Source: Mesorhizobium sp. B4-1-4
Lineage (GTDB): Bacteria; Pseudomonadota; Alphaproteobacteria; Rhizobiales; Rhizobiaceae
Assembly (NCBI RefSeq): GCF_006439395.2
Contig: NZ_CP083950.1
Coordinates: forward strand, 868,001 to 932,000
Direction of reading: 5' to 3'
DNA: 64,000 nt
The position numbers and the translations under genes are program-made. Position 1 is the first letter of the stretch, and every line of letters begins with the position of its first letter. A model generated the notes under the pieces. The model made no database searches. It saw nothing but the letters and a program-made list of their open reading frames with translations, and was not told the DNA's origin. Below, piece by piece: positions 57,745 to 64,000 of this stretch.

Positions 57745-58347
57745 ATGGCTTTTGAATTGCCCGCTCTGCCTTACGACTACGAGGCCCTGCAGCCCTACAT
57801 GTCGAAAGAGACATTGGAATATCACCACGACAAGCACCACAAGGCCTATGTCGACAACGGCAACAAACTGGCCGCGGAAGCGGGCATGGGCGACCTGTCG
57901 GTCGAAGAGGTGGTGAAGCAATCGTTCGGCAAGAACGCCGGCCTCTTCAACAATGCCGCGCAGCACTACAACCATATCCATTTCTGGAAGTGGATGAAGA
58001 AAGGCGGCGGCGGCAACAAGCTGCCTGGGGCTCTGCAGAAGGCGGTCGACAGCGACCTCGGCGGCTACGACAAATTCAAGGCTGATTTCATCGCGGCCGG
58101 CACGACGCAGTTCGGTTCGGGCTGGGCCTGGGTTTCGGTCAAGGATGGCAAGCTGGCGATCTCGAAGACGCCGAACGGCGAGAACCCGCTCGTTCATGGC
58201 GCCTCGCCGATCCTCGGAGTCGATGTCTGGGAACACTCCTACTACATCGACTATCGCAACGCGCGGCCGAAATATCTTGAGGCCTTCGTCGATAGCCTGA
58301 TCAACTGGGATCACGTTCTCGAGCTCTACGAAAAGGCCCGCGCATGA
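57745..58347 (+). CDS. sodB: Superoxide dismutase, Fe/Mn family
   Basis: A 200-residue Fe/Mn superoxide dismutase. Metal ligands are visible: His in YHHDKHHKAYVD (first), NNAAQHYNHIHFW (second), and Asp plus His in DVWEHSYYIDYRNARPKYLE (third and fourth). It converts superoxide to peroxide and oxygen. ATG at 57745 (MAFELPALPYDYEAL) is the normal start, preceded by GAGGGAG ~10 bp away; an ATG at 57700 would add 15 residues. Fe/Mn choice cannot be settled from here; Gln in NNAAQH favours Fe/cambialistic. A strong terminator follows at 58443. Confidence 0.95.
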   Translation: MAFELPALPYDYEALQPYMSKETLEYHHDKHHKAYVDNGNKLAAEAGMGDLSVEEVVKQSFGKNAGLFNNAAQHYNHIHFWKWMKKGGGGNKLPGALQKAVDSDLGGYDKFKADFIAAGTTQFGSGWAWVSVKDGKLAISKTPNGENPLVHGASPILGVDVWEHSYYIDYRNARPKYLEAFVDSLINWDHVLELYEKARA

Positions 58348-58389
58348 CGCCGAAAATCGGACACGATTTTCGGAAAGAACCATGCGCAG
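58341..58389. repeat. Imperfect palindromic element at the sodB 3' end, copy D
   Basis: GCGCATGACGCCGAAAATCG and CGATTTTCGGAAAGAACCATGCGC are imperfect mirror halves; the outermost part covers the sodB stop codon. The inner CGAAAATCG/CGATTTTCG arms pair perfectly over 9 bp. It resembles the family of copies A-C in size and style but has a different core. Confidence 0.6.
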
Positions 58390-58442
58390 CATCCTTGGCG
58401 CGCCAAGGGCGCGCGGTGCTGCAATAGCCTGATCGATCTTCG

Positions 58443-58476
58443 GAAAAGCCCCGGCAGCCCCGGGGCTTTTCTTTTT
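58443..58476 (+). terminator. Rho-independent terminator after sodB
   Basis: GAAAAGCCCCGG and CCGGGGCTTTTC make a perfect 12-bp stem with CAGCC loop, followed by five T. It is the clearest intrinsic terminator in the window and separates sodB from the cytochrome c' gene. Confidence 0.85.
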
Positions 58477-58595
58477 CTGCCTCGAGATCCGCGCCAGCAG
58501 GGTCTGGAAAACTCATCAGGAGGCAAAGGGAATATTCCGTTCGCCACATCCGTTTACGTCGTGTCCCCAAATGCCTTCATCACGGAGCCAATTGA

Positions 58596-59033
58596 ATGAG
58601 AAAGCTTATCGTCGCCATTTCCATGCTCGCAGTTGCCGGCTCGGCCGCATTTGCGGACCCGATCCTCGATCGGCAAGCTCTGATGAAGGAACGCGGAAAG
58701 ATCGTCGGCGGCCTGTCGAAAGTGGTCAAGGGTGAGGAGCCTTTTGATGCCGCTGCCGTACTGACGCAACTGCAGACCCTGCAGGCGAATGCGGAAAAGT
58801 TCGATGTCGGTGCCCTGTTTCCGGCGGGCAGCGACGCGGGCGATACCACGGCGGCGCCGAAAATCTGGGAAGACATGGCAGGCTTCAAGGCCGCGGAAGA
58901 CAAGTATCTGGCCGACGTCAAGGCGGCAACCGCCGCCACGCCCGCCGATATCGATACATTGAAGACGAAATTCGGCGCCATCGCGTCCAATTGCGGCGCC
59001 TGCCACCAGAGCTATCGGGTGAAAAAAGGCTGA
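58596..59033 (+). CDS. Cytochrome c' (class II c-type)
   Basis: A 145-residue periplasmic protein: signal peptide (MRKLIVAISMLAVAGSAAFA), then a four-helix-bundle-like sequence of ~125 residues, with the single heme motif NCGACH near the C-terminus and K/R nearby, as in cytochromes c'. The five-coordinate heme of this class binds NO or CO and may protect against nitrosative stress or carry electrons. The gene ends 9 bp before the diheme cytochrome c gene, so the two are likely co-transcribed and functionally paired. Confidence 0.9.
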   Translation: MRKLIVAISMLAVAGSAAFADPILDRQALMKERGKIVGGLSKVVKGEEPFDAAAVLTQLQTLQANAEKFDVGALFPAGSDAGDTTAAPKIWEDMAGFKAAEDKYLADVKAATAATPADIDTLKTKFGAIASNCGACHQSYRVKKG

Positions 59034-59042
59034 TAGCGGGCA

Positions 59043-59993
59043 ATGCCCTTCCTCAAAAAACTCGTCGGCGCGCTCATTGCCCTGGGCGGCGTCGGCGCGG
59101 TTGCCGGATGGGTCCTCTCAGCGCCCGTGACCTTGGACACGCAGACCCTGGCCAAGCTCGGGCCTGGCGATGCGGCCAGGGGCAAGCGCATCTTCTATGC
59201 CGGCGGCTGCACCTCCTGCCATGCAAAGCCGGGTTCACAGGGCGATGCGCGGCTTCAGCTCGTGGGCGGTCTTGAACTGAAGACGGCGTTCGGCATTTTC
59301 GTGCCCCCCAACATCTCGCAAGACGCCAAGGACGGCATCGGTGCCTGGTCGGTCGAAGATCTCGCCAACGCCATGCTGAAGGGCGTGTCGCCGTCTGGCG
59401 AGCATTTTTATCCGGCCTTTCCCTATGCGTCCTACGCACGCATGAAGCCATCGGACATTGCCGATCTCTATGTTTTCCTGAAGACACTGCCTGCGGTCGC
59501 CGGCAAGGCGCCGGGCAATTCGCTCGCTTTCCCCTTCAACATCCGTCGCGGCATCGGCCTGTGGAAACGGCTCTATCTCAGCGACCAGCCGGTCATTGCC
59601 TTGCCCGATGGTGCGCCTGACCCGGTGGTGGCCGGCCGTTACCTGGTCGAAGGGCCGGGCCATTGCGGTGAATGCCACACGCCGCGCGACTTCGCGGGCG
59701 GCGCCAGGAAAAGTGAATGGCTGGCCGGTGCCGTGGCCGCCGAAGGCAGCGGCGTCGTCCCGAACATCACATCGGGCGAGGGCGGTATCGACAAGTGGTC
59801 GGAGGCCGACATTGCCAACTACCTCGAAACCGGTTTCACGCCCAGTTTTGATTCCGTAGGCGGCGCGATGGTCGAGGTACAACGCAACATGGCCGAGCTG
59901 ACAGCGGGGGATCGTGCGGCGATCGCGGCCTACCTCAAGGCGATACCGCCGCATCCAAATGGCTACCCGGCGCGCAAGAAAGCCACGAACTAA
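59043..59993 (+). CDS. Diheme c-type cytochrome
   Basis: A 316-residue protein with an N-terminal anchor/signal (LVGALIALGGVGAVAGWVL) and two CxxCH heme sites: CTSCH at about residue 56 and CGECH at about 211. The two halves repeat the same cytochrome c fold, each with a distal Met (LKGVSPSGEHFYPAFPYASYARM and MVEVQRNMAEL areas). The pattern resembles the cytochrome subunits of alcohol, aldehyde or gluconate dehydrogenases (AdhB-like), but no dehydrogenase gene is beside it. It follows the cytochrome c' gene by 9 bp. Confidence 0.88.
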   Translation: MPFLKKLVGALIALGGVGAVAGWVLSAPVTLDTQTLAKLGPGDAARGKRIFYAGGCTSCHAKPGSQGDARLQLVGGLELKTAFGIFVPPNISQDAKDGIGAWSVEDLANAMLKGVSPSGEHFYPAFPYASYARMKPSDIADLYVFLKTLPAVAGKAPGNSLAFPFNIRRGIGLWKRLYLSDQPVIALPDGAPDPVVAGRYLVEGPGHCGECHTPRDFAGGARKSEWLAGAVAAEGSGVVPNITSGEGGIDKWSEADIANYLETGFTPSFDSVGGAMVEVQRNMAELTAGDRAAIAAYLKAIPPHPNGYPARKKATN

Positions 59994-60043
59994 AGCGGTT
60001 CATCGTTTCAAGGAACGCCGACCCGCTCGATCTCTCTTTTGAC

Positions 60044-60087
60044 GCAATTCCGGACAGAAAACCGCTTCACACCTTTCCTGGGATTGC
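60044..60087. repeat. Small palindromic intergenic element, copy C
   Basis: GCAATTCC (60044-60051) and GGGATTGC (60080-60087) form 8-bp arms with one mismatch around ACAGAAAACCGCTTCACACC. It lies between the diheme cytochrome and the SET-domain gene, matching the style of copies A and B. Confidence 0.65.
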
Positions 60088-60092
60088 TTTAG

Positions 60093-60494
60093 CTAGTTGT
60101 CGGATGACGGATGGCGGTCGCCCAGGAAATCGAAGCCCGCCTCGAAGAAATGGTTGTAGTTGCAGGTCAGTTCTTCGCCGGCCGCGATGTCGCGCAGGGC
60201 AAAACTCTCCTCGGGCGAGGAGACGTCGCAGTTCGGCTCGTCGGCATGGTTCATGTAGCGAGCGTCGTCGGCTTCGAAGACGATGTAGTTCGGATCGCGC
60301 CGGTCTGGATAGGCGTAGCGGTCGAGATAGCTCTTCACCGGCCCGCTTTCGCCTTCATAGGTCTCGACCGCAATGATCCGGTCGAACCTTGGATCCAGTT
60401 TCCAGATCAACGTGCCGCGGGCAATAGGGTTCTTGGCAAAAACGCCGATGCCCTGGATGGGCGATTTGTCGAGATACACGTCGACGAGCAGCAT
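60093..60494 (-). CDS. SET-domain protein
   Basis: A 133-residue protein made almost wholly of a SET domain (lysine methyltransferase fold). It begins with LDKSPIQGIGVFAKNPIARGTLIW (G-x-G pattern), then RYMNHADEPNCDVSSPEE (NHxxxPN motif, SAM-binding) and GEELTCNYNHF (ELxxxY). There is no post-SET Cys cluster. Bacterial SET proteins of this small type are found in proteobacteria and chlamydiae; the substrate is unknown. ATG at 60494 has AAGGG upstream. It is the last gene of a leftward run behind ptrB, 100 bp beyond the truncated lysE frame. Confidence 0.85.
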   Translation of the reverse strand: MLLVDVYLDKSPIQGIGVFAKNPIARGTLIWKLDPRFDRIIAVETYEGESGPVKSYLDRYAYPDRRDPNYIVFEADDARYMNHADEPNCDVSSPEESFALRDIAAGEELTCNYNHFFEAGFDFLGDRHPSSDN

Positions 60495-60594
60495 AATGGA
60501 CCCTTGTGCGAGGCGGGCGTCTTGGCCCGGAGAAAACGTGCCTTGGGTAGCGCGAGGCCGCCGCGATTGCGAGCGGAAATGAGCAATGCGGAAT

Positions 60595-60714
60595 TCAAAA
60601 AGCCATGATCGCCATCGTTGCGCGTGCGATCGTCAGCAGCGTGGCTGGACTCGGAATAAGGACAAAGCCGAGCAAAAGGACGATGTAAGCTGTCAATGCG
60701 GACGGATCGGTCAT
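60595..60714 (-). pseudogene. Truncated LysE-family exporter remnant
   Basis: Only 39 residues remain: MTDPSALTAYIVLLLGFVLI followed by PSPATLLTIARAT and a short unrelated tail ending AIMAF. The first 33 fit the N-terminal membrane helix of a LysE/RhtB amino-acid exporter (usual length ~205), which typically has a P-G-P in this region. The rest of the gene is missing; the following 100 bp carry no matching sequence in any frame. Its ATG overlaps the ptrB stop (ATGA), indicating it was once co-translated with ptrB. Confidence 0.5.
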
Positions 60715-62834
60715 CGAAGCGTTTGCTCGGCAAGCTGCGCCTTCCCGGTCACCTTCAGCGTGAAGGAATAGGTATAGGCGATCTCCTCCAGGCGGGAAAA
60801 GCGGCCCGACGCACCGGCATGGCCGGAATCCATATTGATCTTGAACAGCACCGGATTGTCGCCGCTCTTGCGGTCGCGCAGCCGCGCCACCCATTTGGCC
60901 GGCTCCCAATAGGTAACGCGGGGATCGGTGAGGCCGGCGAGCGCCAGGATCGGCGGATAGTCGAGCGCGGCGACATTGTCGTAAGGCGAGTAGGCGGCGA
61001 TCGTCCGGTAGTCGTCGGCTGACGCGATCGGATTGCCCCATTCCGGCCATTCCGGCGGCGTCAGCGGTAGCGTCGCGTCGAGCATGGTGGTGAGAACGTC
61101 GACGAAGGGAACTTCGGCGACGATGCCGCCAAAGCAGTCCGGCGCCATGTTGGCGATGGCGCCCATCAGCATGCCGCCGGCCGAGCCGCCTTGCGCGACG
61201 ATGCGGTCGTGCGCCGTATAGCGCTCGGCAACGAGGTGGCGCGCACAGGCGATGAAATCGGTGAAGGTGTTCATCTTGTGCGCCCGCTTGCCGTCATCGT
61301 ACCAGCTGTAACCCTTGTCCTTGCCGCCGCGGACATGGGCAATGGCAAAGACCAGGCCGCGGTCGACCAGCGAGAACCAGTTGGTGTTGAAGGCCGCCGG
61401 CACGGTGACGCCGTAGGAGCCGTAACCATAGAGCAGGCAAGGTGCCGATCCATCCAGCGGTGTGTCGCGGTGATGCAGAAGGGAGATCGGCACCAGTTCG
61501 CCGTCGGCGGCGGGTGCCATCAGCCGCCTTGTGACGTAGTGGTCCGGGTCGTGGCCGGACGGCACGTCCTGCGTCTTGAGCAGCATACGTTCACGGGTGC
61601 GCATGTTGTAGTCGAACACCTGCGACGGCGTCGTCATCGACGAATAGGAAAAGCGCATGATTTCGGTGTCGTATTCATAGGAACCCGAAAGGCCGAGCGA
61701 GAAGGCTTCCTCATCGAAGGAGATCAGGTGCTCCTCGCCAGTCGCGCGCTCGCGCACGACGATGCGCGGCAGGCCCTCCTTGCGCTCGAGCCGGACCATA
61801 TGATCCGTGAAGCCGATCACCGACAGGATCAGCCGGCCCGGCTCATGCGGCACCAACTCCTGCCAGTTGGCGCGCACCGGATCGTTTGCCGGCGCCGTCA
61901 TGATCTTGAAGTCCTTCGCGCCATCGGCATTGGTCAGGATGAAGAAGATGTCGCCGCCTTCTTCCAACTCGTACTGAAGACCGGTCTCGCGCGCCGAAAC
62001 CAGCTTGGGTTCGGCAAACGGATCGCTGGCGCTCAACAGGCGATATTCCGAGGTCTCGTGATCGTTGATACCGATCATGATCCATTGGTTGTTACGGGTG
62101 CCGTCGACATTCATAAAGAAGCCGGGATCGCTTTCCTCATAGATCAGGCGGTCGTTTTCAGGGGCCTGCCCCAATGCATGGAACAGCACCTTCGACGGCC
62201 GGTGGTTGGAGTCGAGACGCGTGTAGAAGAAACCGTCATTGCCCGCGTCCCACACACCCGAACCGCCGGTGGCGGCAATCTGGTCCGCCAGGTCCTTGCC
62301 ATCGGCAAGATCGCGCACGCGCAGTGTGTAGAATTCAGAGCCCTTGTCGTCGAACGCCCACAAGAGCTTGCGGTGATCGGCCGAATGGTCGACGCCGCCA
62401 AGCCGGAAATAGGCCTTGCCCTCGGCTTCTGCGTCACCGTCAAGCAGGATCTGTTCTGCGCCGCCGTCGCGCGGCATGCGGAAATAGCGCGGCTGCTCGC
62501 CGCCGAGCTTGAAGGAAGAACCATAGGCATAAGGTCCGTCCTTCATCGGCACGGAGGAATCGTCTTCCTTGATGCGGCCTTTCATCTCCTTGAAAAGCTG
62601 CTTTTGCAGGTCGACCGTGTCTGCCATCAGCTTCGACTGGTAGGCGTTCTCGGCTTCGAGTTCGACACGGATCGCGCCATCGAGCAAGGAAGGATCCCTG
62701 AACATCTCCTGCCAGTTGTCGGCCCTCAGCCAGGCATATTCATCGGTTCGCGTGATGCCGTGATGCGTGTCGAAAACCGGCCTTTTCTCGGGTGTTGGCG
62801 GGGTGACGATCGGAAATCGGGGGAGCTTGGTCAT
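60711..62834 (-). CDS. ptrB: Oligopeptidase B (S9 prolyl-oligopeptidase family)
   Basis: A 707-residue cytoplasmic serine peptidase cleaving short peptides after Arg or Lys. The N-terminal beta-propeller spans about residues 70-420; the alpha/beta hydrolase domain follows, with the nucleophile motif QGGSAGGMLMGAI, acid in LTDPRV region and His in SGHAGASGR near the C-terminus. TDEYAWLRADNWQEMF at the start is family-typical. ATG at 62834 (MTKLPRFPIV) is chosen; an ATG at 62885 has no conservation. It is followed by the truncated lysE frame and the SET gene. Confidence 0.94.
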   Translation of the reverse strand: MTKLPRFPIVTPPTPEKRPVFDTHHGITRTDEYAWLRADNWQEMFRDPSLLDGAIRVELEAENAYQSKLMADTVDLQKQLFKEMKGRIKEDDSSVPMKDGPYAYGSSFKLGGEQPRYFRMPRDGGAEQILLDGDAEAEGKAYFRLGGVDHSADHRKLLWAFDDKGSEFYTLRVRDLADGKDLADQIAATGGSGVWDAGNDGFFYTRLDSNHRPSKVLFHALGQAPENDRLIYEESDPGFFMNVDGTRNNQWIMIGINDHETSEYRLLSASDPFAEPKLVSARETGLQYELEEGGDIFFILTNADGAKDFKIMTAPANDPVRANWQELVPHEPGRLILSVIGFTDHMVRLERKEGLPRIVVRERATGEEHLISFDEEAFSLGLSGSYEYDTEIMRFSYSSMTTPSQVFDYNMRTRERMLLKTQDVPSGHDPDHYVTRRLMAPAADGELVPISLLHHRDTPLDGSAPCLLYGYGSYGVTVPAAFNTNWFSLVDRGLVFAIAHVRGGKDKGYSWYDDGKRAHKMNTFTDFIACARHLVAERYTAHDRIVAQGGSAGGMLMGAIANMAPDCFGGIVAEVPFVDVLTTMLDATLPLTPPEWPEWGNPIASADDYRTIAAYSPYDNVAALDYPPILALAGLTDPRVTYWEPAKWVARLRDRKSGDNPVLFKINMDSGHAGASGRFSRLEEIAYTYSFTLKVTGKAQLAEQTLR

Positions 62835-63447
62835 TGCGTCTCGCTCTGGAAGTATTCTTGAAACCTGTTCGATATCGCCAACCAACCAGCATTGGGCAGC
62901 AGGCGGTTCGTTATCGCTGGCGTGAGGTCTGGCACGATCCGGTCAGGAAAGGCAACTTCGTCACCGTCCGGCCCTATGGCAAGCGCCCCGTGTTGATCGA
63001 CCGGCATCGGTTGGCCCTGAGGCAGGCGGCGGACAGACATCGTAAGTTTGCTTCCGCAAGAAAAATCGATGGCAACCTGCGGTTTCGTGAAAAGATATGA
63101 ACAACCAAGTTTGTCGGCGCGATAGCCAAGCAAACCGGAGCATTGAATGCCCGATCTGTGAGTTATCGCGAATGTAACGGTGCACTGACGCCACGTCAGC
63201 CCTTGCCGATCTGGCGGGCGAAATATCGAAAAATTACGCGATGCACGAAAGATTGAAGCTGATCCGGGAATAGTTGATCAACATCCCTGAATATAATGCA
63301 AAGAGCGAATTGACTTACTTGGTCCATGGTCGCATTGATATGCTCGCGACACGAATCGCAGAAGCTCTACCTGCACCAAATTCGCGCGATGCCCTACCTG
63401 TAAAAAAGGGCGTAGACCGACGTAACTCTTGTTGGGGCCTGAAGACC
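62835..63447. other. Intergenic region between ptrB and the MucR-type gene
   Basis: A 613-bp stretch between divergent genes. Frames on both strands (for example 62834-63100 plus and 62831-63133 minus) are chance-like, with no family pattern. The right half is AT-richer than the window average, with TATAAT at 63292-63297 in a likely promoter for the regulator. MucR proteins bind AT-rich DNA with T-A steps, so autoregulation here is plausible. I saw no conserved RNA. Confidence 0.45.
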
Positions 63448-63873
63448 ATGGATATTGTCGAAACACCTTCCAGAAACAATGATGCGCTGATCGAGCTGAC
63501 CGCCGATGTGGTGGCCGCCTATGTCAGCAACAATCCCGTGCCGGTCGGCGAACTGCCGAACCTTATATCGGATGTGCATGCCGCTCTCGGGCGTGTGGGT
63601 GGAACCGCCGAACAGCCTCCTGCCGACAAGCAGAAGCCGGCCGTAAACCCGAAGCGCTCGGTTCACGACGACTACATTGTCTGTCTTGAAGACGGTAAGA
63701 AGTTCAAGTCGCTGAAGCGTCACCTGATGACCCATTATGATCTGACGCCGGACCAGTACCGCGAAAAGTGGAACCTTGACCCGAGCTACCCGATGGTTGC
63801 CCCGAATTACGCGGCGGCCCGCTCGCAGCTCGCCAAGAAGATGGGCCTTGGCCGCAAGCGCAAGGCGCGGTAA
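63448..63873 (+). CDS. mucR: Ros/MucR-family transcriptional regulator
   Basis: A 141-residue regulator. N-terminal oligomerisation region: [34 protein letters not shown] (about residues 13-48). The zinc-finger-like domain follows at about 78-108: [33 protein letters not shown]. The second Cys of the usual C2H2 pair is replaced by Asp (C-L-E-D), as in several MucR and M. loti Ros homologues, some of which fold with or without zinc. MucR proteins control exopolysaccharide, motility and symbiosis genes as H-NS-like proteins. ATG at 63448 is typical; the in-frame extension from 63274 is rejected. Confidence 0.93.
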   Translation: MDIVETPSRNNDALIELTADVVAAYVSNNPVPVGELPNLISDVHAALGRVGGTAEQPPADKQKPAVNPKRSVHDDYIVCLEDGKKFKSLKRHLMTHYDLTPDQYREKWNLDPSYPMVAPNYAAARSQLAKKMGLGRKRKAR

Positions 63874-63896
63874 CCCGCTCCTCGCAGACTGACATC

Positions 63897-63918
63897 AACG
63901 GCGCCTTCGGGCGCCGTT
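63897..63918 (+). terminator. Rho-independent terminator after mucR
   Basis: AACGGCGCC and GGCGCCGTT pair perfectly around a TTCG tetraloop, 24 bp after the regulator's stop, followed by TGACTTTG. The T-tract is short, so termination may be partial or may need sequence context. Confidence 0.65.
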
Positions 63919-63958
63919 TGACTTTGCGGGACGGCCGCATGGTACAGGATCAAGCTTG

Positions 63959-64000
63959 TCAGGCTGTCCGTTCGAGTGCCATCTCGGCATCGCGCTTGAT
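63959..64000 (-). CDS. Possible 3' end of a leftward gene at the right edge
   Basis: Reading the minus strand from the window end gives IKRDAEMALERTA and then a stop (TGA at 63961-63959). This could be the last 13 codons of a gene convergent with mucR. Only 42 bases are visible, so the product cannot be named and the coding status is uncertain. Confidence 0.25.
   Translation of the reverse strand: MKRDAEMALERTA

Noticed and set aside
62831..63133. 100- and 88-codon frames on opposite strands in the ptrB-mucR gap
   Set aside because: No family pattern, opposite-strand overlap, and location in a promoter region.

Overview
The window looks like chromosomal DNA from a Mesorhizobium-type alphaproteobacterium (order Hyphomicrobiales). 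I infer this from the high G+C content, the FrcB/FrcC/FrcA fructose transporter, the glgP-B-C-A-pgm-glgX order, a bet (choline-O-sulfate/choline) operon, a rhizobial asparaginase II, a MucR/Ros-type regulator, and small palindromic intergenic repeats. No plasmid, phage or CRISPR hallmark was seen.

Layout. 1-3 kb: the end of a cysN/C fusion (sulfate activation), cysQ (PAP recycling) and a convergent DegT/DnrJ sugar aminotransferase. 3.1-8.9 kb: a divergent sugar locus. A ROK regulator, an RbsD/FucU-like mutarotase and a PfkB kinase read left, and frcB-frcC-frcA read right; a palindrome in the divergent promoter region contains an outward -35 hexamer in each arm. 9-22.2 kb: a full glycogen/alpha-glucan operon (glgP, glgB, glgC, glgA, pgm, glgX and a GH13 alpha-glucosidase), interrupted by a ~155-bp inverted-repeat element. 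22.2-24.5 kb: a TadE/TadG-like pair. 24.5-30.2 kb: a peptide ABC transporter with both ATPases fused in one protein. 30.2-31.4 kb: small lipoprotein and stress-type genes. 31.8 kb: tRNA-Pro(CGG).

The stretch from the tRNA to about 37.9 kb looks like accessory DNA. It starts with about 1 kb without a convincing gene. Then come a frameshifted membrane-protein gene, a Rieske ferredoxin gene with several apparent indels, and intact genes for an NmrA-like reductase, an alpha/beta hydrolase, an MBL-fold hydrolase and a DUF3237 protein. 37.9-44.3 kb is the leftward betI-betC-(PLP lyase)-betA-betB operon with a candidate BetI operator. 44.5-48.7 kb holds a thiolase, an asparaginase II, a Tat-exported beta-helix protein and a GreA-like factor. 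48.7-49.35 kb is an AbrB/Doc toxin-antitoxin module with a 20-bp direct-repeat operator. 49.3-52.9 kb encodes a two-subunit methylmalonyl-CoA mutase.

The last part (53-64 kb) carries housekeeping and mixed genes: a HerA-like ATPase, an L,D-transpeptidase, a haloacid dehalogenase, a branched-chain aminotransferase, Fe/Mn superoxide dismutase, cytochrome c', a diheme cytochrome c, a SET-domain protein, a truncated LysE, oligopeptidase B and a MucR-type regulator.

I did not find a clearly undescribed system. The most unusual points are the decayed accessory block next to tRNA-Pro, the PLP lyase embedded in the bet operon, the sugar-locus and TA-module operators, and the insertion in OppC. All functional calls come from motif and family recognition; no search was run.
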